Shown: in pieces, positions 1 to 5,562 of the stretch
How the letters are laid out: every line of letters begins with the position of its first letter
Position numbering within the stretch: position 1 is the stretch's first letter
Assembly: GCA_029287515.1 (NCBI GenBank)
Contig: JARFQZ010000274.1
Location: 1-6,377 of the forward strand
Source: Lysobacterales bacterium
GTDB lineage: Bacteria; Pseudomonadota; Gammaproteobacteria; Xanthomonadales; SZUA-36
DNA length: 6,377 bases
Direction of reading: 5' to 3'
The notes under the pieces: generated by a model
The model's database searches: none
What the model saw: only the letters and a program-made list of their open reading frames with translations
Told to the model about the DNA's origin: nothing
Program-made: the position numbers and the translations under genes

Positions 1-200
1 GAGGCCGTCTCGAGTTGAATCTGCTCGTAAACGCTCCAGTCAACCTCGGGATCGGCGTAAAGTTCGCCCCTGCGGTTTTTCTCCACCAGTTCGAGCCCTT
101 CGAGCGAGATTTGCGGTGGTTCGGATTCAGCAATGACCGCGGCGGGTGCCGCGATCATCAGGCTCAGGATAAAAGTGCTGATAAAGGTGCTGCTCTTCAT
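1..200 (-). CDS. Exported DUF3313-like protein, N-terminal part (runs off the left edge)
   Basis: The reading frame starts at the ATG on the minus strand at 200-198 and stays open to the window edge, giving 66 residues. Residues 1 to about 23 form a clear Sec signal peptide: a short Lys-containing start, a hydrophobic stretch FILSLMIAAPAAV, and an Ala-x-Ala-like cleavage site (VIA before ESEPP). There is no lipobox cysteine, so a soluble periplasmic protein is more likely than a lipoprotein. The mature start has a GLELV segment followed by LYADPEVDWSVYEQIQL, which resembles the opening of DUF3313 proteins (a GL.LV element, then Y..P..D.S.Y). The function of that family is not known to me. The Shine-Dalgarno is weak (GGGGCA). 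The gene lies 63 bases downstream of the peroxiredoxin on the same strand with no strong terminator between, so co-transcription is possible. The family call rests on motif memory from only the first third of the protein. Confidence 0.62.
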   Translation of the reverse strand, partial: MKSSTFISTFILSLMIAAPAAVIAESEPPQISLEGLELVEKNRRGELYADPEVDWSVYEQIQLETA

Positions 201-263
201 GATATCTGCCCCGGATCGGTGCTGCAAAATCAGGTTCAATGATAACAGAAGACCCTTTTATCC

Positions 264-800
264 CTATTGTGCTTTCAGATAATTGAGCATGGTGTCCGCG
301 TCGCTGACTTCAAACGGATCCGCCGGGCAGTTATCGCACTTTCCGTCCTCTGCAAACAGGGCCTTGATGTCTCCGTCATCGACGAACATCGAGTAACGCC
401 AGGAACGTTCACCGAACCCCAGGTTATCTTTGCGAACCAGCATACCCATCAGCCGCGAAAACTCTCCGCTGCCGTCGGGGAGCAGCTTGACCTTCTCCAC
501 GCCCTGGTGCCGGCCCCACTGGAACATGGTGAAAGCGTCGTTCACGCTGAGGCAGTAGATCTCATCCACTCCAAGCTTTTTGAATTCGTCATACTTTTCT
601 TCGAACCCCGGCAGGTGAGTGCTGGAGCAGGTGGGCGTGAAAGCCCCGGGCAGCGCAAACACAACCACTTTCTTTCCGCTGAAAATGTCTTCGGATGAGA
701 CCTCCTGCCAGCGGTACGGGTTGGGGCCCTCGACGGATTCGTCCCGCACCCGGGTTTTAAAGACAACATTGGGAACGTGATTTTTTGCTGTTTCAAACAT
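264..800 (-). CDS. Peroxiredoxin of the Prx5 family (thiol peroxidase, no glutaredoxin domain)
   Basis: This 178-residue protein is expected to reduce H2O2 and organic hydroperoxides in the cytoplasm. The active-site signature PGAFTPTCSS is intact, with Thr55, the peroxidatic Cys58 and the partner Arg135 in RSWRYS. The sequence follows the peroxiredoxin half of the Prx5-glutaredoxin hybrids of Haemophilus and Vibrio (SVNDAF, LGFGERSWRYSM, DPFEVSDADTM), but it stops right after that domain, so glutaredoxin or another reductant must act in trans. A CDNC pair (Cys155, Cys158) sits just before DPFEVSD and could serve as resolving or auxiliary thiols; Cys83 is also present. The start is the ATG at 800-798, preceded by an AAAGGAGT Shine-Dalgarno (815-808) eight bases away. 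The frame stays open upstream to 1148, but that part is antisense to the divergent phosphatase gene and lacks family similarity. Confidence 0.93.
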   Translation of the reverse strand: MFETAKNHVPNVVFKTRVRDESVEGPNPYRWQEVSSEDIFSGKKVVVFALPGAFTPTCSSTHLPGFEEKYDEFKKLGVDEIYCLSVNDAFTMFQWGRHQGVEKVKLLPDGSGEFSRLMGMLVRKDNLGFGERSWRYSMFVDDGDIKALFAEDGKCDNCPADPFEVSDADTMLNYLKAQ

Positions 801-807
801 GGTTAAT

Positions 808-815
808 ACTCCTTT
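808..815 (-). promoter_or_regulatory. Shine-Dalgarno that fixes the peroxiredoxin start
   Basis: The minus strand reads AAAGGAGT here, with 8 bases between the AGGAG core and the ATG at 800-798. This strong site selects that ATG over the longer open frame reaching 1148. Confidence 0.8.
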
Positions 816-870
816 GAACGAATGATGCGTGAAGTTTAGTGGTTGCTTAGTGATTTGTGAAATCGATTGA

Positions 871-899
871 TTGTATGGATTTAATAGGCTGGGTATATA
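871..899 (+). promoter_or_regulatory. Candidate sigma-70-like promoter for the regulatory operon
   Basis: TTGTAT (871-876) and TATATA (894-899) are separated by 17 bases. If used, transcription would begin near 906, downstream of the GTG at 857, and would support the ATG at 971 as start of the phosphatase gene. Both boxes match only partly and the region is AT-rich, so a chance match is quite possible. No convincing promoter for the divergent peroxiredoxin gene was seen in the same 170-base region. Confidence 0.3.
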
Positions 900-970
900 G
901 TGAAAATCGTAAGATCCGTTTCTCTGGTACATTGGTTGCCGGGCGGAACAACGGGGAGAAATTGCGGAAT

Positions 971-2239
971 ATGCGCCAGGTGGGTAAAGCGCCTCAATTG
1001 AGCCAGGATGCACTGGCCCGGATTCTGGACGTGACGCAAAAACTGGCACTGCCTTACGACCTGAGGCATCTGCTGGCGGAAGTCGTGGAGGCCGGTGAAT
1101 CGGTGCTGGCGGCCGACAAGGCCTCCCTGTGGCTGTACGACGCGGCAAAGGATGATCTGACCATGGAGCTTCCTGCTTTCAAGCCGGCCCCGCGACTGGC
1201 GGCGGGCGAAGGGCTCGTGGGTGAGTGCCTTGTATCGAGGGAAATCATCAATGTGTCCAATGCCTACGACGATCCTAGGTTTACCGGGGCGGTGGACAAG
1301 GCGACCGGCTACAAGACCCGGTCGGTTCTCAACGTGCCGATGCTTGGCTGGGAAAAGCAGCCGGTGGGCGTGTTGCAGCTTGCCAACAAGCTCACCGGTT
1401 CATTCGACGAAAACGACGAATTGCTGGCCACGGCGCTGGCCGCGCAATGCGCTGTCGCCGTGCAGCGCATGCAATTGACAGAGGCCCTGTTGCTGAAGGA
1501 GCGCCTTGATGAGGAAGTGACGCTGGCGCGCGAAATTCAGATGAGTACGCTGCCCGACCAGATGCCCGATGTTAACGGCTACGATGTACACGGCCACTTC
1601 GTGCCGACGGGGCACGCAGGCGGTGACCTGTTTGACCTGGTGGTTCTGGATAACAGGCTGTTTATCCTGATGGGCGACGCCACGGGGCATGGATTCGGGC
1701 CGGCATTGTCCGCCACGCAGATGCAGGCCATGTTGCGCGTGGCATTCCGCTGCGGCGCCAGCCTGGACGACGCATACCGGCATGTGAACAACCAGCTGGC
1801 CGAGGACCTTCCTGATGATCGTTTCATCACGGCGTTCGCGGGTTTTCTGGATCCGGTCCGGCACAGGATCAGGTACCATTCGGGGGGGCAGGGCCCCATC
1901 CTGCATTTCCGCGCGGCGGATGAAAGCTGCGACTGGCACCGGCCTACGACGTTTCCCGTCGGGATACTCGATCTTGACGAGGCGAGCGAATCCAGCGTGC
2001 TGCAGATGGAGCCTGGCGACATCCTGGTGCTCCTGTCGGACGGGGTCTATGAATATGAGAGCAGGCAGGGTGTCCAGTTTGGTGAGGAGCGGGTAGCGCG
2101 GCTGTTAAAATACCACCATCGACTGCCCATGGCAGAGCTGACGAAACAGATATTGAGTGCAACTTTTGAACATGGCGAGGGGGTCAGCCAGGAAGACGAT
2201 ATTACGCTGGTCCTGGTGAAGCGGTTGCCGGAGGAATGA
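971..2239 (+). CDS. GAF-domain PP2C-type serine phosphatase (RsbU/SpoIIE-like)
   Basis: Counted from ATG 971 the protein has 422 residues. Residues about 13-170 are a GAF sensor domain (LLAEVVEAGESVLAADKASL, later RSVLNVPM and GVLQLANK). Residues about 166-198 form a helical linker ending in AREIQMSTLPDQMP, the typical RsbU-type entry into the phosphatase. Residues about 198-419 are a SpoIIE/PP2C domain with metal-binding motifs GGDLFD (217-222), GDATGHG (235-241), SDGVYE (356-361) and a C-terminal DDIT (409-412). All catalytic acidic motifs look intact. The expected role is dephosphorylation of the STAS protein encoded two genes downstream, gated by the GAF signal, whose ligand is unknown. 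No membrane segment is seen, so it is cytoplasmic. A GTG at 857 would add 38 residues of atypical sequence; ATG 971 is preferred because it abuts the GAF homology and has GGGGAG at 953-958. The stop overlaps the next open frame by ATGA, implying translational coupling. Confidence 0.93.
   Translation: MRQVGKAPQLSQDALARILDVTQKLALPYDLRHLLAEVVEAGESVLAADKASLWLYDAAKDDLTMELPAFKPAPRLAAGEGLVGECLVSREIINVSNAYDDPRFTGAVDKATGYKTRSVLNVPMLGWEKQPVGVLQLANKLTGSFDENDELLATALAAQCAVAVQRMQLTEALLLKERLDEEVTLAREIQMSTLPDQMPDVNGYDVHGHFVPTGHAGGDLFDLVVLDNRLFILMGDATGHGFGPALSATQMQAMLRVAFRCGASLDDAYRHVNNQLAEDLPDDRFITAFAGFLDPVRHRIRYHSGGQGPILHFRAADESCDWHRPTTFPVGILDLDEASESSVLQMEPGDILVLLSDGVYEYESRQGVQFGEERVARLLKYHHRLPMAELTKQILSATFEHGEGVSQEDDITLVLVKRLPEE
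2230..2234 (+). promoter_or_regulatory. Shine-Dalgarno inside the phosphatase end that decides the kinase start
   Basis: GGAGG lies in the last codons of the phosphatase gene. Three consecutive ATG codons follow at 2236, 2239 and 2242, at spacings of 1, 4 and 7 bases. Only the third has normal spacing, so 2242 is the most likely start. Confidence 0.7.
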
Positions 2240-2241
2240 TG

Positions 2242-2649
2242 ATGCAGAGAAAATATCAACGCAGTTTCAATCAGATCCGGAAAATCGTCGAGGATACCGC
2301 GGGATTTTTTTCCGAGCACGAAATTGACGACTCCCTGCGGATGAAAGTGGACCTCTCGCTGGAAGAGCTTTTTGTCAACATGGTGACTTACAATACGGAA
2401 ACCGATAGTGACATCCTCATAGAAATGAAACCCATCGAGCAGGGAATCGAAGTCAGCCTGACAGACTTCGATGTTGAACGGTTTGATCCGACCATGGCTG
2501 CCGAAATTGATATCGACGCACCCCTGTCGGAAAGGACGCCTGGCGGGCTGGGTCTTTACCTGGTGTTGAAAATGGCCGATTCGATACACTATGAATACCG
2601 TGACCGGAAGAGCAAAATAACATTTACCAATCGGGTCACAGGGGAGTGA
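2242..2649 (+). CDS. Small HATPase serine kinase / anti-sigma protein (RsbW-like)
   Basis: This is a single-domain protein of 135 residues of the GHKL/HATPase_c_2 type. Numbered from ATG 2242, the N box is EELFVNMVTYN (Glu41, Glu42, Asn46) and the G2 ATP-lid motif is TPGGLGLYLV (about 99-108). The G1 region reads TDFDVERFDP (74-83), where relatives usually have D-x-G before the FDP; here the glycine is replaced by Asp and the loop is one residue longer. In partner-switching systems such a protein phosphorylates the STAS antagonist on serine and, when free, binds a target such as a sigma factor. It sits between its predicted phosphatase and its predicted STAS substrate, overlapping the former and 9 bases from the latter. 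The target could be the ECF sigma factor encoded downstream, but in other gammaproteobacteria such modules act on other partners, so this is inference. Cytoplasmic, no other domain. Confidence 0.88.
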   Translation: MQRKYQRSFNQIRKIVEDTAGFFSEHEIDDSLRMKVDLSLEELFVNMVTYNTETDSDILIEMKPIEQGIEVSLTDFDVERFDPTMAAEIDIDAPLSERTPGGLGLYLVLKMADSIHYEYRDRKSKITFTNRVTGE

Positions 2650-2658
2650 GGAAACCGG

Positions 2659-2952
2659 ATGTTTAAGATTGGTTTGAATGATAACGGAGAAGTTGCGGTG
2701 TCCGGCCGGCTGGATGCGGCCCAGGCGGAGAAGGCGCAGGAATTCCTTGATACCGTGACTGACAATTGCGTACTTGACCTGCAGGGCCTGGAATACATTT
2801 CAAGCGCCGGGCTTGGTGTGTTGCTCAGAACGCACAAGCGCCTGATGGGAAGCCAGTCAGGCCTGGAACTTGTAAACGTCAACAAGCATATCGGCGATAT
2901 TTTCCGTTATTCGGGATTCGATAAATTGTTTGTTGTCAGGGCGGCGCAATAA
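2659..2952 (+). CDS. STAS-domain anti-sigma factor antagonist (RsbV/SpoIIAA-like)
   Basis: This 97-residue protein is a lone STAS domain. The features are an early SGRLDAAQAE segment (15-24), a central beta strand CVLDLQGLEYI, and the phosphorylation loop SSAGLGVLL (48-56). Aligned with SpoIIAA (D57-S58-S59-G60), Ser49 matches the phosphorylated Ser58, so the kinase target residue is present. Unphosphorylated it should bind the HATPase protein encoded just upstream; phosphorylated it should be released, then reset by the GAF-PP2C phosphatase. The start at ATG 2659 has GAGG at 2648-2651 with 7 bases of spacing. It closes the three-gene partner-switching module, and the next gene follows after 42 bases. 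Confidence 0.92.
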   Translation: MFKIGLNDNGEVAVSGRLDAAQAEKAQEFLDTVTDNCVLDLQGLEYISSAGLGVLLRTHKRLMGSQSGLELVNVNKHIGDIFRYSGFDKLFVVRAAQ

Positions 2953-2994
2953 AATTGATGGATTTTCCAACTTTTATGCGGTTGAAGTGTAGTT

Positions 2995-3537
2995 ATGAAT
3001 AGTGACCGTCGGGACCATGCGCTCATCGATCGGTGTAAGCGAGGTGACCGTCGGGCGCTTGAAGAGCTGATCGGGCATTATGAGAAGCCCGTGTTCAACG
3101 CGGCATACCGGATTCTGGGTAATCCGGATGACGCAGCCGATGCTTCACAGGTGGCATTCATGAAAGCATTCGAGCACCTGGATCAATATGATCCCAAGTA
3201 CAAGTTTTTTAGTTGGATTTATCGTATTGCTGTTAATGAATCCATCAACCAGCGCAAACGCGCACGAAATCAGCAACCGCTTGACGATAAAGAGGTAACT
3301 GATGTGCGCGGGCCGGAAGCAACGGCGCAGGCGGGTGATCTGTCCGGTAAAATCCAGGACGGTCTGATGGAGCTTAAGGATGATTATCGTACCGTGGTTG
3401 TGCTGCGCCATTTTTCTGATTGCAGTTATCGGCAGATCAGCGAGATTCTGCAGATACCGGAGAAAACCGTGAAATCACGGCTGTACTCGGCACGCCAGTT
3501 GATGAAAGAGGCGCTTGTGGCCCGTGGTGTTTATTGA
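2995..3537 (+). CDS. ECF (group 4) sigma-70 family RNA polymerase sigma factor
   Basis: The protein has 180 residues, the usual ECF length, with only sigma2 and sigma4 domains. Sigma2 spans about 22-92, with the conserved DAADASQVAFMKAFEHL block and the FFSWIYRIAVNESIN segment that melts and reads the -10 element. Sigma4 spans about 117-175, with a helix-turn-helix near SYRQISEILQIPEKTVKSRL that reads the -35 element. The linker between (about 93-116) is rich in charged residues. It should direct RNA polymerase to a stress regulon and is expected to be held by the membrane anti-sigma factor encoded 11 bases downstream. The Shine-Dalgarno is weak (GAAG, 7 bases before ATG 2995). No clear autoregulatory ECF promoter is seen in the 42 bases upstream, so it is probably transcribed from the partner-switching genes before it. 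Confidence 0.93.
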   Translation: MNSDRRDHALIDRCKRGDRRALEELIGHYEKPVFNAAYRILGNPDDAADASQVAFMKAFEHLDQYDPKYKFFSWIYRIAVNESINQRKRARNQQPLDDKEVTDVRGPEATAQAGDLSGKIQDGLMELKDDYRTVVVLRHFSDCSYRQISEILQIPEKTVKSRLYSARQLMKEALVARGVY

Positions 3538-3548
3538 AGGACTATTCA

Positions 3549-4298
3549 ATGATTAGTGAACGTATCCTGGAATTGATTAACGCCGATATTGACGGTGAGT
3601 TGCGCCCGGAAGATCAATCGGAACTGGACGCGGCCCTGGAGTCCTCGGCCGAAGCCCGGGCCGTGAAGTCCGAGTTGCAGAAGTTGAGCAACCTGATGGA
3701 CAGCCTGCCTCCGCAACAACCGCCCCGGGGTCTGGGCAGCCGGATAGCGGGTAACATCGGGTTACCGAAACCGGAGTCTTCTTTTTCACTTTCTTCAATA
3801 TTTTCATCCTTTCAGCCTGCGACAGCTGGTGTTGCGTTTGCTGCCGGCCTGTTGCTGGCCGTGGGGTTTTATGAATTCTCCTCGGAGCGCGCGGTGCCTG
3901 GCGACTCAGCCAGCATGGTCGGCACCATGATCGCCGGGAAGGGCAGTGCCCCGGAGTTCCTGAAAAACGACATGCAACTCAAGGGAGACGGCTTTTCAGG
4001 AACCATTGCGCTCAGAGAAACTTCCGGAATCTATATCCTCAATTTCGACCTGGAATCCGAAATCAACACCGAGGTCAAAGTGGGCCTGGACAAAACAGGT
4101 TTTGCCTTCGGGGGGTTCGCCGAAATCCAGGGCGATGAAAACAAGGTTCTCGAATCTGTCATGATTTCCGGGGGGGCTTTGCGTGTGCTTAACCAGGGAC
4201 ACCAGCAATTTGCTGTGTTCCTGCGTGAGGACGAAACGGGGAAACCTGTTCACCCCGAGTCGATTTCCATTGATTTTTCGAGTTCCGATCGGCTATAA
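3549..4298 (+). CDS. Single-pass membrane anti-sigma factor lacking zinc ligands
   Basis: Counted from ATG 3549 the protein has 249 residues. Residues 1 to about 85 are a cytoplasmic, helix-rich anti-sigma domain starting ERILELINADIDGEL, the typical opening of ECF anti-sigma factors. Where zinc-binding members have H-x3-C-x2-C, this protein has Ala29, Ser33 and Ala36, so it cannot bind zinc there. A single membrane helix lies at about 91-109 (ATAGVAFAAGLLLAVGFYEF). Residues about 110-249 form an extracytoplasmic domain with alternating hydrophobic, probably beta-strand, segments; I do not recognise a named domain there. The start is set by AAGGA at 3537-3541 with 7 bases of spacing, overlapping the sigma stop; an open frame from 3420 overlaps the sigma gene and is not the start. 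Gene order and topology suggest it binds the sigma factor and is destroyed by proteolysis when the envelope is stressed. PrsW encoded next is the obvious candidate protease. Confidence 0.87.
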   Translation: MISERILELINADIDGELRPEDQSELDAALESSAEARAVKSELQKLSNLMDSLPPQQPPRGLGSRIAGNIGLPKPESSFSLSSIFSSFQPATAGVAFAAGLLLAVGFYEFSSERAVPGDSASMVGTMIAGKGSAPEFLKNDMQLKGDGFSGTIALRETSGIYILNFDLESEINTEVKVGLDKTGFAFGGFAEIQGDENKVLESVMISGGALRVLNQGHQQFAVFLREDETGKPVHPESISIDFSSSDRL

Positions 4299-4407
4299 AA
4301 GCAATACGACCAACACATAGTTTGGACCGGTAATGCTCCTTTCATCCGCGGTTTTAACAGGCCGGTGATATCCGACGGCCCTTGCCGCCCGAAATATTGC
4401 AGCGAGA
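4299..4407 (+). other. Intergenic gap between anti-sigma and protease genes
   Basis: These 109 bases hold no gene. The only inverted repeat noted is GGCCG (4360-4364) with CGGCC (4376-4380), a five-pair stem with an 11-base loop and no T-run, so it is not a good intrinsic terminator. No convincing promoter was found. Read-through from the sigma operon into the protease gene is therefore plausible but not shown. Confidence 0.5.
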
Positions 4408-5421
4408 ATGTCACTTGAACTTCTGACCCGTGCGCCGGTTGGCCTGCTGCCTGTACTGATTTTCCTGGTCATCCTGCTCTACATGGACAGCTACAAGCTG
4501 GTCAGGCTGAGGGTTGTACTGGCTGTCATCGTCATGGGTGGGCTTACTGCACTGGCGGCGATGTTTTTGAACAGCGGGTTGCTGGGCCTCACTGAGATTC
4601 CTTTCAAGCCCTATTCGCGCTATGTGTCGCCGGTGGTCGAGGAAATGCTCAAGGCAATGATTATTGTCTACCTGTTCAGATCCAACCGCATTGGGTTCCT
4701 TGTCGACTCTGCGATCATGGGCTTCGCCGTCGGCGCCGGATTTGCGCTGGTCGAGAATTTACAGTATCTGCAGTTGCAGTCCACTGCCAGTTTTGGCGTT
4801 TGGATTGTGCGTGGATTTGGCACAGCCATCATGCACGGGGGCGTGACCGCGATGTTCGCCATCATGTCGCAGGCGCTCACCGAGCGGCAGATGGAAATCA
4901 ATCCGTTTTATTATTTGCCGGGGTTAGCCGTCGCGATTCTTTTACACTCGATCTTCAACCATTTCCTGGTGGCGCCGATGCTGCAGACAGTCGGCACCCT
5001 GGTCGTGTTACCGCCCCTCGTACATCTGGTTTTCCAGAAAAGCTCCGCGGCCTTGCATGAGTGGCTGGAACTCGATTTTGATGCGGATACCGAGCTGATT
5101 GAAATGATCGATTCGGGCCACTTCACGGAATCGAAAATCGGACATTTCCTGGATGACCTGCGTGAGAAATTCGAAGGTCCCATCGTCGTGGACATGCTGT
5201 GTTACCTGCGGGTGTACACCGAGTTGGCCATTCGCGCCAAGGCCGCGCTGATTGCACGCGAAAATGGCCTTGACTTGCCGGCCGGTGAACGCACTCGCGA
5301 AAAATTCGAAGAGCTGCGTTACCTGGAGAACAGCATCGGTAAAACGGGTTGCCTGGCCATGAAACCCTTCCTGCAGATCGAGCGAAAAGATCTGTGGCAG
5401 ATGCACGTCATCGATCGCTGA
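4408..5421 (+). CDS. prsW: PrsW-family membrane metalloprotease with long soluble C-terminal tail
   Basis: The protein has 337 residues. Residues 1 to about 210 carry several membrane helices and all signature motifs of the PrsW/CPBP-like glutamic or metalloprotease group: VVEEMLKA (Glu78, Glu79, Lys82), GFAVGAGFALVEN (Glu116, Asn117), MHGG (His143) and LLHSIFNHF (His180, His185). In Bacillus subtilis PrsW makes the first cut in the membrane anti-sigma factor RsiW, which leads to release of the ECF factor SigW. Here the gene directly follows an ECF sigma and membrane anti-sigma pair, so the same role is a strong inference. Residues about 211-337 are a hydrophilic, mainly helical domain that the roughly 220-residue Bacillus protein does not have; I do not recognise it. 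The Shine-Dalgarno is weak (AGCGAG near ATG 4408). No terminator with a T-run follows the stop. Confidence 0.93.
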   Translation: MSLELLTRAPVGLLPVLIFLVILLYMDSYKLVRLRVVLAVIVMGGLTALAAMFLNSGLLGLTEIPFKPYSRYVSPVVEEMLKAMIIVYLFRSNRIGFLVDSAIMGFAVGAGFALVENLQYLQLQSTASFGVWIVRGFGTAIMHGGVTAMFAIMSQALTERQMEINPFYYLPGLAVAILLHSIFNHFLVAPMLQTVGTLVVLPPLVHLVFQKSSAALHEWLELDFDADTELIEMIDSGHFTESKIGHFLDDLREKFEGPIVVDMLCYLRVYTELAIRAKAALIARENGLDLPAGERTREKFEELRYLENSIGKTGCLAMKPFLQIERKDLWQMHVIDR

Positions 5422-5453
5422 TAAGCAACCTTTCAAACCCCCAATTGTATTTA

Positions 5454-5463
5454 GTTATATAAC
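5454..5463. repeat. Perfect 10-base palindrome in the gap before the last gene
   Basis: GTTATATAAC is self-complementary and lies 33 bases after the protease stop. It could be an operator half-site or simply AT-rich promoter DNA. No second copy was noticed in the window. Confidence 0.3.
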
Positions 5464-5517
5464 CTGTGAATCAAAGTCACGGCGCGGCGGCCAATAAAAA
5501 TTCCAAGCAGTCTGGCG

Positions 5518-5523
5518 TATAAT
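5518..5523 (+). promoter_or_regulatory. Candidate -10 box for the TolB-N/FlgO-like gene
   Basis: A perfect TATAAT lies 39 bases before the ATG at 5563, in an AT-rich run. No -35 box at normal spacing was found (TAAAAA at 17 bases), so either an activator is needed or the match is by chance. Confidence 0.33.
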
Positions 5524-5532
5524 TATATATAG

Positions 5533-5538
5533 AGGAGG
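5533..5538 (+). promoter_or_regulatory. AGGAGG motif at unusual distance from the start codon
   Basis: A perfect Shine-Dalgarno core ends 24 bases before ATG 5563, too far for normal use. No ATG, GTG or TTG lies at 5-10 bases from it; the in-frame CTG at 5551 is 12 bases away. An in-frame stop (TAG, 5530-5532) precedes it, so any earlier start would add at most eight residues. Confidence 0.35.
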
Positions 5539-5562
5539 ATCGGGCTCTGCCTGTTCTTTGTC

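Noticed and set aside
241..262. Inverted repeat GATAA...TTATC after the peroxiredoxin gene as terminator
   Set aside because: The stem is only five AT-rich pairs with a 12-base loop and no proper T-run on the minus strand.
801..1148. N-terminal extension of the peroxiredoxin frame on the minus strand
   Set aside because: It is antisense to the phosphatase gene, has low-complexity Pro/Arg-rich text, and the ATG at 800 has a strong Shine-Dalgarno and family-like N terminus.
1400..1939. Minus-strand open frame of 179 codons inside the phosphatase gene
   Set aside because: It is fully antisense to conserved PP2C coding sequence and its translation shows no recognisable domain.
2047..2589. Minus-strand open frame of 180 codons across the phosphatase-kinase junction
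   Set aside because: It is a shadow of two well-supported plus-strand genes and has no family features.
2968..2995. CAACTT-N16-TAGTTA resembling an ECF promoter before the sigma gene
   Set aside because: The -10 part would overlap the ATG at 2995, so transcription would start inside the gene; the -10 match is also poor.
3420..3548. Longer start for the anti-sigma factor
   Set aside because: It overlaps the conserved sigma4 helix-turn-helix coding region; the ATG at 3549 has its own Shine-Dalgarno and the typical anti-sigma opening.
4360..4380. GGCCG...CGGCC hairpin as terminator between anti-sigma and protease genes
   Set aside because: The stem is only five pairs, the loop is 11 bases and no T-run follows.
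5008..5436. Minus-strand open frame of 142 codons opposite the PrsW tail
   Set aside because: It mirrors the plus-strand coding sequence and contains no recognisable motif.
5465..5481. CRP-like site TGTGA...TCACG
   Set aside because: The spacing between GTGA and TCAC is 7 rather than the 6 of a CRP site, and the outer bases do not match on the right side.
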